From assembly GCF_014252335.1 (NCBI RefSeq), contig NZ_CP059218.1:257788-321787 (forward strand): a DNA stretch of 64,000 nt. The letters are read 5' to 3'. This document shows positions 55,441 to 64,000 of the stretch, one piece after another. The stretch's first letter is position 1. Each line of letters begins with the position of its first letter. Under the pieces are notes generated by a model. The model searched no databases, was not told where the DNA came from, and saw only the letters and a program-made list of their open reading frames with translations. The position numbers and the translations under genes were made by a program. The DNA comes from Blattabacterium cuenoti. GTDB lineage: Bacteria; Bacteroidota; Bacteroidia; Flavobacteriales; Blattabacteriaceae.

Positions 55441-58400
55441 TTAATTCAAACAAACATCAACTCCTTGAATTTTTTCTAATTCTTTTAAAAAATTGTAGTT
55501 GATTTCCAATTCATATTTTATAGATTCAAAATAAATACTTTTATTTTCACGATTGTATATCATGATATGAAGTTTTTTATTCCCTATATTTTGAGACAAT
55601 AAAAGATTTTCCAATTTATCAATGGTTATCTTATTTAAATACTTTAACTGTATTTTTAATATTAATTTATTATTAATCCATGTTTTTAATATCTTTTTAA
55701 GACTATCAATACGATACATGTGTATCCTTTCACAAATTATCACATACGAATCAAATGATAAATTATTATTATAATGTTTGTATTTGAAATATTTTTTACC
55801 ATTTCCATGAATGATAAAACTGTTAGTAACATGCTTCTCTTCTTCCAAAAAGATTCCATATATTTTTTCATTTTTCATATAATTATCTTTATTGGATAAC
55901 ATACCACATATATACAATTTTTTCCCTATAATTTGTTTTGCATAATGGTTCAATTGATCTAAAGATAAATTAATAAAATATGTTTTTTTGTAAACTGTAT
56001 TTGTAACATAAGAACGTATTATAGATAGATCAATTCCTAAAACTTCTTGTTTTTTCTTAATCAGAGTACTTTTAGTCCAGAAATTATTATTTTTTTTTTT
56101 TATTATAGTTTTTATATCATCCTTTATAGAATGTTTTTTTTTCATACTATAATGTTTAGATCCAACTTGTATAATCTTTTCTATTATGCTTGACTTATGA
56201 TTTTTTTCTTTGTTTTGTTCCTCGTAAATATCAAAATACGTTGTTCTATCAATCTTAAATGAGTCTAATGCCCCAGATAAAATTAAACTTTCCAAAGTTT
56301 TTTTATTCACTATCCTCAAATCTATACGTTCTACAAAATCAAAAATGTTTTTGTAAAATCCATTTTTGTTTCTTTCATTCATAATTATTTTTACAGCATT
56401 TTGTCCTACTCCTTTTATTCCTCTCAATCCAAATCTAATCGATGTTGGATTAATCACTTGAAAACATGAATCACTATAATTAATATCAGGTTTTAAAATA
56501 TTAATTTTCAATCTTTTACATTCTTTAATAAAAAAAGATAGTTGTTTAATATTATCCATATTATTACTCAATACAGAGGCCATATATTCACATGGAAAGT
56601 GAGTTTTAAGATACGCCGTTTGAAATGCGATATAAGCATAACAAGTAGCATGAGACTTATTAAATGCATAAGAAGAAAAGCATTCCCAATCTTTCCATAT
56701 TTTTTCTATTCCTATTTTGGAATATCCATTTTTAATCGCATTAGATATAAACTTGTTCTTTAATTTATTAAGTTCAGATTTGTTTTTTTTACCCATAGCT
56801 TTTCTAAGAAAATCTGCTTCTACTTTAGTAAAACTTGCTATTTTTTGAGATATTAACATTACCTGTTCTTGATAAATAGTTATTCCATAAGTATCTTTTA
56901 AAATTTTTTCCACTTCTGGAAAATCATAAGTAATAGATTCATATCCATGTTTTCTTGATATAAAATTAGGAATATATTGCATTGGACCAGGTCTGAACAA
57001 AGCATTCATTGCAATTAAATCATCAAATTTATCTGGATGAAGATCACGCAAATACTTTTGCATACCAGGAGATTCATATTGAAAAACTGCAACTGTCTCA
57101 CCTCTTTGAAATAGAAAATAGGTTTTTTGATCCTCTAAAGAGAATTTCAATAGTATATCTGTACGATTTTTTAATAATTCTAATGTATCCTTAATAATTG
57201 TCAAAGTTTTTAAGCCTAAAAAATCCATTTTCAATAATCCAGTTTTTTCTACCACATTATTATCAAATTGAGTTAACATCAAATCAGATTCTCTGGAAAT
57301 TGCAACTGGTACATATTCTATAATATCATATGGACTAATTATAATTCCACAAGCGTGTATTCCAGTACTTCTAATAGTACCTTCTAAAATTTTTGCTTTA
57401 TCCAAAATTTGGCCTTCTAATGAATCTTTATTTTGCGCTATCTTTCTCAATCTTTTCACCTTATCAATATCCATTTTTTTCATATTTTTAAGAATGCTAT
57501 TTTCTGATAATATAGATTTTAATGATACACAACATTCAGGAATCATTTTAGCTATACGATCAGTTTTTTCTAGCGATAGATTTAATACTCTAGCCGTATC
57601 TCTAATAGAAGATCTTGCACCCATAGTAGCATAAGTAATAATTTGTGCAACTTTATTTTTACCATATTTGTTAACTACCCATTCAATAATTTTATCACGT
57701 CCTCTATCATCAAAATCAATATCAATATCAGGTAAATTTATCCTGTTAGGATTTAAAAATCTTTCAAAGAGCAGTTGATATTTTATTGGATCTATATTAG
57801 TGATTCCTATACAATACGCAACGACAGATCCTGCTACTGATCCTCTACCAGGTCCTACTGAAATATTCATTTTTTTAGCTCTAGATATAAAATTTTGAAC
57901 AATCAAAAAATATCCTGAATATCCCAATTTGTCTATTGTATTTAATTCAAAATGAATTCTTTTTATAATTGATTTTGAAATTAATGGATAACGTTTTTTA
58001 GCTCCTTCATAAGTCATTTTTTTTAATAATTTGTTTTCACTTATATTTACACCACCATTAATTTTCTCCATAGTATTTTCAAAAGATTTTGAAAATTTTG
58101 GAAGTAATATTGGATGTGAAAGTTGATAACAATCAATTTTGTCAATTAATTCTTTTAGATTATCAAAAGCTTCTGGAAGATCAGAAAACAGTATTTTCAT
58201 TTCTTCTGTACTTTTAAAAAAAAATTCACTATTAGGAAATCCAAATCTATATTCTTTTCCTATGCCTATAGGAGTAGATTTTTTTTTTCCATACTTGATG
58301 CAAAGTAAAATATCGTGTGCATCAGATTCTGTTTTATCTAGATAAAACGTATTATTTTGTATAATATATTTAACATTATATTTTATAGAGAATTGAAGTA

Positions 58401-59742
58401 AAATTTTATTTACATAATCTTCTTCTTCTAATCCATGACGTAATAATTCAACGTAAAAATCATCTTGAAAAATTTCTTTCCACCATAAAAATATTTTTTC
58501 TGCTTTTTTCTTTCCATAATTAAGAATTGTATATGGAATTTCTGCATTTAAATCACCGCTCATTGCGATTAAATTATCTTTGTATTTTTCAATTAATTTT
58601 TTACCAACTCTTGGTCTACCAGAATAATACCCATCTAAAAATCCATGAGAACAAAGTTTTGACAAATTATGATATCCAGCTTTATTTTTTGATAATAAAA
58701 CTTGATGATAATATTTATCTGGTTTATCTTTAGTGAAGGTTTTTTGCAGATAATTATCTGATATAAAAATTTCACTTCCAATAATACCTTTAATAGATTT
58801 TTTTAAATATGAATATTTTTTATTTGCATCGTTAATAGCATCTAAAAAATAAAAAACGCCCATCATATTACCATAATCAGTAATTCCTACAGCTGGCATA
58901 TTATTACATATAGCTCTTTCCACTAAAGATTTCACCTTAATAGTAGAATGAAGAATGGAAAAATAAGTATGATTATGAATATGGGAGTAATTTTTATTTT
59001 TCAATTTTGTTATATCGCATAATTTTTTTTTTATTTTATACGTGTAGGTGGGGTTGTGCATAATATCTGTGAATGATACTATAGATGAAGGAATGATCAT
59101 AGGAAAAATTTCTCTAAATTTGTTGATAATTTTTTCTTTTATTCCACTTTTTCTATAATTAATGACTCCTAAACGTAATAATTCTAAAAAACAACGTGCA
59201 GTAGCTTTTACATCGTAAGCAGCATTATGAGCGTGATTTAATTGAATTCCGAATAATTTATAATATAATTCAGTTAATTTAGGCCATTTAAATTTTTTTC
59301 TCACTCCAATACCTGGCAATTTGCAATAATCAGTTGCCAAATCTTTTGTATCCAAAATTTTTTTCTTATTTCCTGTTAATAAAGTTGTTTTATTGATCCG
59401 AAAATATTCGCAATCAATAATATTTATATCAAATTCTAAGTTATGTCCAATTAGATATTCAGATTTGTTTAATATTGTTTCAAATTGTTTTATAACAAAT
59501 GTTAAGTCTTTTCCATATTTTTCCGCAATTTTATTAGTAATACCATGAATTTTAAACGAATTGAAAGGAATTTCGTAATTATCTGGTTTAACTATAAAAT
59601 TTTTAAATTCTATAATTTTTCCAAAAGTATCATGACTCTGCCAAGAAATCTGTACTAATCTTGGCCAATTTTCTGTATCAGTAACAGGATTTTTATAAGA
59701 TATTGGTAATCCAGTGGTTTCAGTGTCAATAATAAGATACAT
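55441..59742 (-). CDS. dnaE: DNA polymerase III subunit alpha with N-terminal exonuclease domain
   Basis: This is the replicative polymerase. Residues about 1-175 form a DnaQ-type 3'-5' exonuclease: MYLIIDTETTGLP, FKIHGIT and LIGHNLEFDINII, and a later HNAAYDVKATA. Residues about 250-480 form the PHP domain (HIHNHTYFSILHS, AVGITDYGNMMG). The polymerase core has GPGRGSVAGSVVAY (about residue 632) and PDIDIDFDDRGRDKI (about 670), and FGIRGIKGVGQNA-like helix-hairpin-helix sequence (FGLRGIKGVGQNAV) near residue 1105. The length is 1433, consistent with the fused Bacteroidota form. It is divergent from rpsA. Confidence 0.95.
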   Translation of the reverse strand: MYLIIDTETTGLPISYKNPVTDTENWPRLVQISWQSHDTFGKIIEFKNFIVKPDNYEIPFNSFKIHGITNKIAEKYGKDLTFVIKQFETILNKSEYLIGHNLEFDINIIDCEYFRINKTTLLTGNKKKILDTKDLATDYCKLPGIGVRKKFKWPKLTELYYKLFGIQLNHAHNAAYDVKATARCFLELLRLGVINYRKSGIKEKIINKFREIFPMIIPSSIVSFTDIMHNPTYTYKIKKKLCDITKLKNKNYSHIHNHTYFSILHSTIKVKSLVERAICNNMPAVGITDYGNMMGVFYFLDAINDANKKYSYLKKSIKGIIGSEIFISDNYLQKTFTKDKPDKYYHQVLLSKNKAGYHNLSKLCSHGFLDGYYSGRPRVGKKLIEKYKDNLIAMSGDLNAEIPYTILNYGKKKAEKIFLWWKEIFQDDFYVELLRHGLEEEDYVNKILLQFSIKYNVKYIIQNNTFYLDKTESDAHDILLCIKYGKKKSTPIGIGKEYRFGFPNSEFFFKSTEEMKILFSDLPEAFDNLKELIDKIDCYQLSHPILLPKFSKSFENTMEKINGGVNISENKLLKKMTYEGAKKRYPLISKSIIKRIHFELNTIDKLGYSGYFLIVQNFISRAKKMNISVGPGRGSVAGSVVAYCIGITNIDPIKYQLLFERFLNPNRINLPDIDIDFDDRGRDKIIEWVVNKYGKNKVAQIITYATMGARSSIRDTARVLNLSLEKTDRIAKMIPECCVSLKSILSENSILKNMKKMDIDKVKRLRKIAQNKDSLEGQILDKAKILEGTIRSTGIHACGIIISPYDIIEYVPVAISRESDLMLTQFDNNVVEKTGLLKMDFLGLKTLTIIKDTLELLKNRTDILLKFSLEDQKTYFLFQRGETVAVFQYESPGMQKYLRDLHPDKFDDLIAMNALFRPGPMQYIPNFISRKHGYESITYDFPEVEKILKDTYGITIYQEQVMLISQKIASFTKVEADFLRKAMGKKNKSELNKLKNKFISNAIKNGYSKIGIEKIWKDWECFSSYAFNKSHATCYAYIAFQTAYLKTHFPCEYMASVLSNNMDNIKQLSFFIKECKRLKINILKPDINYSDSCFQVINPTSIRFGLRGIKGVGQNAVKIIMNERNKNGFYKNIFDFVERIDLRIVNKKTLESLILSGALDSFKIDRTTYFDIYEEQNKEKNHKSSIIEKIIQVGSKHYSMKKKHSIKDDIKTIIKKKNNNFWTKSTLIKKKQEVLGIDLSIIRSYVTNTVYKKTYFINLSLDQLNHYAKQIIGKKLYICGMLSNKDNYMKNEKIYGIFLEEEKHVTNSFIIHGNGKKYFKYKHYNNNLSFDSYVIICERIHMYRIDSLKKILKTWINNKLILKIQLKYLNKITIDKLENLLLSQNIGNKKLHIMIYNRENKSIYFESIKYELEINYNFLKELEKIQGVDVCLN

Positions 59743-59777
59743 TTATTTATATTTAAAAAACAATTTACGCTATACTC

Positions 59778-59798
59778 CACAAAATATAGTGTTTTGTG
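59778..59798. repeat. 7-bp inverted repeat between dnaE and rpsA
   Basis: CACAAAA (59778-59784) and TTTTGTG (59792-59798) enclose a 7-nt loop in the divergent gap. It lies about 35 nt before the dnaE start and 120 nt before rpsA. A weak promoter match for rpsA, TAGTTTTG at 59835-59842, is seen in the same gap. The site could regulate either gene; its meaning is unknown. Confidence 0.3.
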
Positions 59799-59918
59799 AA
59801 ATCTATGTTTAAATGATTTATAAAAAATTATGATTAGTTTTGTATGTTTTTAGATTGATTCTTCATTCTTTATAATAGAAGAACATCTAAATAATTTATG
59901 GTTGTAATAATAAAATAT

Positions 59919-61874
59919 ATGTCTAGTCAGACCCAAGGAAAAATTAACAAACAAACATTAAGTAATAAACATTTTATCGATATAAATCAGAATCAAAACA
60001 ATAAAAATAGTTTTAATTGTACAAAATATGAAAATCATTTGAATGAGGATAAAAACAAAGAAAGAATAAAGTTTGAACAAATCTACACCAATACTTTACC
60101 AAATATTCAAGAATTAGAAATATATAAAGGTATTGTAACATTAATGACGGATAATAGTGTAATAGTCGATATTGGATTTAAAGCTGAAGGAGTTATTCCT
60201 ATTAATGAATTTAGAGAGGAATTGAAAGATGATTTACATCTTACAATTGGTAGTAAAATAGAAGTAATGATGGTAAAAATGGATTATAAAGGACAATGTA
60301 TATTATCATATCAAAAAGCAAAAATTTTAAGAAGTTGGCAACGTATTAATGAATATTATACAAAAGGAGAAATTATTTTGGGATATGTTATTTCCAGAAC
60401 TAAAGGAGGATTAATTGTGAAAATTTTTGATATAGAATGTTTTTTACCTGGATCACATATTAATGTAAAACCTGTTAAAGATTATGAAACTTATGTAGGA
60501 AAAACAATAGAAGTTAAAGTTGTTAAAATTAATAAAAAAACAAAAAACGTTGTTGTATCTCATAAAGTATTAATAGAAAAAGATATAGAAGAACAAAGAA
60601 AAAAAATGATTTCTAAATTAGATAAAGGACAGGTTTTGGGAGGTAAAATTAAAAATATTCTTCCTTATGGAGCATTTGTAGATTTAGGAGGAGTAGATGC
60701 ATTATTGCATATTACAGATATGAGTTGGGCACATATCAATCATCCTACGGAAATAGTACAATTAGAACAAGAATTAAAATTTGTAGTTTTAGGTGTAGAT
60801 CAAGAAAAAAATCGTGTTCAATTAGGATTGAAACAATTACACACTCATCCTTGGAATTCATTAGATACAAATTTAAAAGTAGGAAGTAAAATCAAGGGTA
60901 AAGTAAGTGTTTTAGCAGATTATGGAGCTTTTGTTGAAGTAATTCCTGGAGTAGAAGCATTATTACATATTAGTGAAATGTCTTGGTCATCAGATTTATC
61001 TTCTCCACAAGATTTTATACAAATAGGAGAAGAAATAGAAGCTTTGATTTTAACTATTGATAGACACGAGAGAAAAATGTCTTTAAGTGTAAAACAATTA
61101 ACTGAAGATCCATGGATAAACATTCAAACAAAATATCCTGTTGATACTAAAATAGAAGGTAAAATAATAAAAATTACTAATTTTGGCGTTTTTATAGAAC
61201 TAGAAAAAGGAATATCTGGAATTCTCTATACTCATGATCTTTCATGGACAAAAAAAATAAAACATCCATCTGAATTTTGTAATTTAAACGAAAAGTTAGA
61301 GGTAATTGTTCTTTCTTTGGATATAAAAACAAGAAAATTGCACTTAGGTCATAAACAAATTATAGACAACCCTTGGAATCAATATGAAAAAGTATATTCT
61401 ATAGGAAGTGTTCACGATGGAGTATTAATTAATTTATTTGATAAAGGAGGAACTGTTATAATTAATCAGGAGGTGGAAGCATTTGTTCCATTAAGATTTT
61501 TAGAAAAAAAAGATGGAAATTTTGTTAAGAAAGGAGAAGAAATTAATTTTAAAGTTACCGAATTTGATAAAGAATCTAAGAAAATAGTTGTGTCTCATAC
61601 ATCTACTTACCGTGATGGTGATGCTATTAATAAAACTTATAAAAAAACTTCTCGTGTAAAAGTAAAACCCATCAAATCCATCAAATCCATCAAATCCATC
61701 AAACCCATCAAACCCATCAAACCCATCAAACCCATCAAACCCATCAAACCCATCAAACCCATCAAACCCATCAAAAAAAGTAGAAAATTTGAAAGATCTA
61801 CTCTTGGAGATATAGAAGGATTGGTGAAATTAAAAGAAAAAATAGAAAAAGAACAAGATAAAAAAGATAAATAG
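59919..61874 (+). CDS. rpsA: 30S ribosomal protein S1
   Basis: S1 binds mRNA and helps initiation on structured leaders. From the chosen start at 59919 (MSSQTQGKINKQ) it has 651 residues. Six S1 domains follow in order from about residue 60: SVIVDIGFKAEGVIP, GLIVKIFDIECFLPG, YGAFVDLGGVDALLHI, YGAFVEVIPGVEALLHI, FGVFIELEKGISGILY and KGGTVIINQEVEAFVP. The N-terminal about 55 residues are Asn/Lys-rich. The C-terminal region after the last domain holds twelve KPIK/KSIK-type units and a charged end. It is followed 9 nt later by nrdA, so the two may be one operon. Confidence 0.94.
   Translation: MSSQTQGKINKQTLSNKHFIDINQNQNNKNSFNCTKYENHLNEDKNKERIKFEQIYTNTLPNIQELEIYKGIVTLMTDNSVIVDIGFKAEGVIPINEFREELKDDLHLTIGSKIEVMMVKMDYKGQCILSYQKAKILRSWQRINEYYTKGEIILGYVISRTKGGLIVKIFDIECFLPGSHINVKPVKDYETYVGKTIEVKVVKINKKTKNVVVSHKVLIEKDIEEQRKKMISKLDKGQVLGGKIKNILPYGAFVDLGGVDALLHITDMSWAHINHPTEIVQLEQELKFVVLGVDQEKNRVQLGLKQLHTHPWNSLDTNLKVGSKIKGKVSVLADYGAFVEVIPGVEALLHISEMSWSSDLSSPQDFIQIGEEIEALILTIDRHERKMSLSVKQLTEDPWINIQTKYPVDTKIEGKIIKITNFGVFIELEKGISGILYTHDLSWTKKIKHPSEFCNLNEKLEVIVLSLDIKTRKLHLGHKQIIDNPWNQYEKVYSIGSVHDGVLINLFDKGGTVIINQEVEAFVPLRFLEKKDGNFVKKGEEINFKVTEFDKESKKIVVSHTSTYRDGDAINKTYKKTSRVKVKPIKSIKSIKSIKPIKPIKPIKPIKPIKPIKPIKPIKKSRKFERSTLGDIEGLVKLKEKIEKEQDKKDK
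61668..61775 (+). repeat. 9-bp tandem repeat array in rpsA (12 units)
   Basis: Twelve in-frame copies of CCCATCAAA (or TCCATCAAA) encode PIK or SIK units: PIK, three SIK, then eight PIK. The units are almost perfect at DNA level, which points to recent slippage. They lie between the last S1 domain and the C-terminal charged tail. Confidence 0.97.
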
Positions 61875-61883
61875 GTTCATGGC

Positions 61884-63602
61884 ATGGATAAGGATAATAG
61901 GATAATGGATACACACCCTATTGCAGAAAAAAAAGGTTGGAAGGTTGGAATTGATTTTCCTATTTGGGCAAATAATGAACTATATTTGACTACCATTAAA
62001 AGTGGATATTTGTTAGATGGAGAATCTCCTTATGAAGCATATAATAGATTAGCTAAAAAAGCTTCACAAATTCTTAATAAACCAGAATTAGAAAACAATT
62101 TTTTCAATATTTTGTGGAAAGGATGGCTTATCCCTTCTACTCCAGTTATGGTAAATTTAGGAACAGAAAAAGGGTTACCTATAAGTTGTTTTTCTGGACA
62201 AATTGGAGACAGTATGTATGAAATATATAGAAAAAATTTAGAAATGGCTATTCTTAGTAAGCATGGAGGAGGAACTTCATATGATTTTAGTTTAATAAGA
62301 CCAATTGGGAGTTATATAAAAAATGGAGAATTAGGAACTTCAGATGGAATTATTCCTTTTATTAAATCATATGATAGTTCAATTATTGCTAGTAAACAGG
62401 GAAAAACTAGAAGAGGAGCTGTTGCAATATATTTAAATATAGAACATCAAGAATATACAGAATTTTTAAAGATAAGAGAACCTAAAGGAGACATAAATCG
62501 TCAATGTCACAATATTCATCAAGGTGTTATACTTTCTAATTCATTTATGAATAAAGTTGTAAAAGAAAATGGACAAGAAAGACACTTATGGATTAATACA
62601 TTAAAAGAACGTGTAAAAACAGGAGAACCTTATCTTTTTTTTAAAGATAATGCTAATATTAATCTTCCAGAAAATTGGAAAAAATATGGATTAAAAATAC
62701 ATCATAGTAATTTATGTTCTGAAATTATGTTGCCTACAGATGAAAGTCATACTTTAGTATGTTGTCTTTCTTCTTTAAATATTTATAAATATATAGAATG
62801 GAAAAATACTAAAACTGTATTTTATTCTATATTATTTTTAGATGCTGTTCTTCAAGAATTTATTAATAAAGGTAAACATATTAGAGGAATAGAAGATGCT
62901 GTTCGTTTTGCAGAAAAAAGTAGAGCGTTAGGTTTGGGTGCATTGGGATGGCATTCTTATTTGCAATCTAGATTGATTCCTTTTATTTCATTACAATCTG
63001 ATATGTTAATTCATGAAATTTTTAGTAAAATACAATTAGAATCTTACAAAGCGACTCAATATTTAGCTAAAGAATATGGAGAATCTGAATGGAATATAGG
63101 TACTGGAAGAAGAAATTTAACTTTAATGGCAATAGCACCAAATAGAAGTTCTGCTAAACTCGCTGGAGGGCTTTCTCAAGGAGTAGAACCTTTAGCAGCT
63201 AATATATATGTCGATGATGATTCAAAAGGTATGCATATACGACAAAATCCTTATTTAAAACAAATTCTTGCAGAACGTGGACATGATATTCCTGAAATTT
63301 GGGAAGAAATAGCAAATGAAAAAGGATCTTGTTTGAATTTAACTGTTCTTAGTGAAAAAGAGAAACATGTATTTTTATGTTTTAAAGAAATTAATCAATT
63401 AAATCTAGTAAAACAAGCTAGTATTAGACAAAAATATATTGATCAAGGACAAAGTATTAATTTATCATTTCATCAAAATACTCCAGCCAAATTTATTAAT
63501 TTGGTACATCTTGAAGCTTGGAAAATAGGATTAAAAAGTTTGTATTACTATAGAAGTGAAAGCATTATTCGAGCAGATTATGCAAAAAATAAAGGGCAGT
63601 GA
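61884..63602 (+). CDS. nrdA: ribonucleoside-diphosphate reductase alpha subunit, short form
   Basis: NrdA reduces ribonucleotides to deoxyribonucleotides with a radical-carrying NrdB (not in the window). The 572-residue protein lacks an N-terminal ATP cone. The thiyl-radical site is SNLCSEIMLPTDE; the disulfide partners are in PISCFSGQ and LVCCLSSLN; the substrate loop is MAIAPNRSSAKLAGG; the radical tyrosine pair is in SLYYYRSES. The protein then ends with IIRADYAKNKGQ. The C-terminal pair of cysteines that usually re-reduces the active site is missing. The last codons and stop lie inside the 3' end of the 5S rRNA gene on the other strand. Confidence 0.9.
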   Translation: MDKDNRIMDTHPIAEKKGWKVGIDFPIWANNELYLTTIKSGYLLDGESPYEAYNRLAKKASQILNKPELENNFFNILWKGWLIPSTPVMVNLGTEKGLPISCFSGQIGDSMYEIYRKNLEMAILSKHGGGTSYDFSLIRPIGSYIKNGELGTSDGIIPFIKSYDSSIIASKQGKTRRGAVAIYLNIEHQEYTEFLKIREPKGDINRQCHNIHQGVILSNSFMNKVVKENGQERHLWINTLKERVKTGEPYLFFKDNANINLPENWKKYGLKIHHSNLCSEIMLPTDESHTLVCCLSSLNIYKYIEWKNTKTVFYSILFLDAVLQEFINKGKHIRGIEDAVRFAEKSRALGLGALGWHSYLQSRLIPFISLQSDMLIHEIFSKIQLESYKATQYLAKEYGESEWNIGTGRRNLTLMAIAPNRSSAKLAGGLSQGVEPLAANIYVDDDSKGMHIRQNPYLKQILAERGHDIPEIWEEIANEKGSCLNLTVLSEKEKHVFLCFKEINQLNLVKQASIRQKYIDQGQSINLSFHQNTPAKFINLVHLEAWKIGLKSLYYYRSESIIRADYAKNKGQ

Positions 63603-63699
63603 CTTACTCTCCCGGAATAACCAGTACCATCAGCGCTAATGTGTTTAACTTCTCTGTTCGGAATGGGATAGAGGTTGGACCACATTGCTATGACTACCC
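63594..63699 (-). rRNA. rrf: 5S ribosomal RNA
   Basis: On the minus strand the gene starts GGGTAGTCATAGCAATG and ends GAGTAAGTCACTGCCC; the ends pair as GGGTAGT with ACTGCCC. The internal CCATTCCGAACAGAGAAGTT and TAGCGCTGATGGTAC are typical 5S sequence. The length is about 106 nt. The 3' end overlaps the nrdA coding end by 9 nt. Confidence 0.95.
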
Positions 63700-63735
63700 A
63701 ATAAAATAAAATAAACATAACATATATGAGGAGAT

Positions 63736-64000
63736 AATATAAGCCTATGGGTAATTAGTACTATTCAGCTATGACATTACTGTCTTTACACTTATAGCCT
63801 ATCAACGTTGTCATCTTCAACGACCCTTAAAAGAAGCCTAATCTTGTGGTTAGTTTCGCACTTATATGCTTTCAGTGCTTATCTTTTCCGAACGTAGCTA
63901 CTCAGCGATGCACCTGGCGATACAACTGATACACCAGAGGTTCGTCCAATTCGGTCCTCTCGTACTAGAATCAGCTCCACTCAAGCTTCTAACGCTCGCA
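63736..64000 (-). rRNA. rrl: 23S ribosomal RNA, 3' end (partial)
   Basis: On the minus strand the sequence ends GTACTAATTACCCATAGGCTT, preceded upstream by conserved 23S 3' domain elements such as CTAGTACGAGAGGACCGAAT (in the complementary text near 63950-63970, the sarcin-ricin loop area). The 5' part lies beyond the window. The gene order on this strand is 23S then 5S with about 37 nt between. The exact 3' end is an estimate. Confidence 0.93.

Noticed and set aside
1..64000. Mobile elements, CRISPR arrays, phage genes or defence systems
   Set aside because: I looked for transposase motifs, regular direct repeats with spacers, and integrase signatures. The only repeats are in-frame coding arrays in rpsR, rpsA and mtaB.

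Overview
The window is very AT-rich, gene-dense, chromosomal DNA from a host-restricted Bacteroidota bacterium, most likely Blattabacterium, the flavobacterial endosymbiont of cockroach fat body. The evidence is lineage-typical: DnaE with an N-terminal proofreading domain, a DAHP synthase-chorismate mutase fusion, mevalonate decarboxylase, a DnaG without zinc ligands, an arginine cluster with acetyl/succinyl-ornithine-type carbamoyltransferase, tRNA genes without encoded CCA, and no clear Shine-Dalgarno sites. Genus is inferred; a 16S or whole-genome comparison would settle it. No transposon, phage, CRISPR array or defence system is visible; this is a reduced housekeeping and biosynthetic genome.

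Layout. 1-7.3 kb: a partial phosphate transporter, ruvA, der, trmD, a 546-nt non-coding gap, gyrB, uppP and rpsP (the last two overlap tail to tail). 7.4-15.3 kb: tRNA-Gln, a dicarboxylate/glutamate symporter, mvaD, tRNA-His, aspC, rsmG, a cytosine-deaminase-like amidohydrolase, lysS and lipB. 15.4-22 kb (minus): mtaB, peroxiredoxin, dnaG, rpe, fabI, metK. 22-26 kb (minus): a tight phenylalanine/tyrosine cluster pheA-aminotransferase-tyrA-aroG/CM. 26-28.4 kb: a 533-nt non-coding gap, then rpsF-rpsR-rplI. 28.4-44.1 kb: gltX, mnmE, prmC, ligA, lon, lysA, tRNA-Ser, metG, a stand-alone 5'-3' exonuclease, a frameshifted nadD, ftsK, tRNA-Asp, trxA. 44.2-55.3 kb (minus): an arginine/carbamoyl-phosphate cluster with gene order (argA-like::argG)-argC-argD-carA-carB-argF'-argB-argE. 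55.4-64 kb: dnaE (minus), rpsA and nrdA (plus), then 5S and the 3' end of 23S rRNA (minus).

How the genes work together. The arginine and aromatic clusters and lysA fit a symbiont that makes amino acids for its host. The carA-carB pair inside the arginine cluster supplies carbamoyl phosphate. Many replication and division proteins look trimmed: PolA is reduced to its exonuclease domain, FtsK lacks the gamma domain, MetG lacks its C-terminal tRNA-binding domain, and NrdA lacks its C-terminal cysteines.

Most striking. Ribosomal protein S18 carries a roughly 220-residue N-terminal extension made of about twenty 11-residue repeats, three times the size of the normal protein. Ribosomal protein S1, elsewhere in the window, ends in a second low-complexity array of twelve 3-residue units. 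S18 contacts the 16S 3' tail in Bacteroidota ribosomes and S1 acts nearby, so these two expansions are the best candidates for an undescribed biology here. Other points are an A10-tract frameshift in nadD, an acetyltransferase-ArgG fusion, and an nrdA whose last codons lie inside the 5S rRNA gene.
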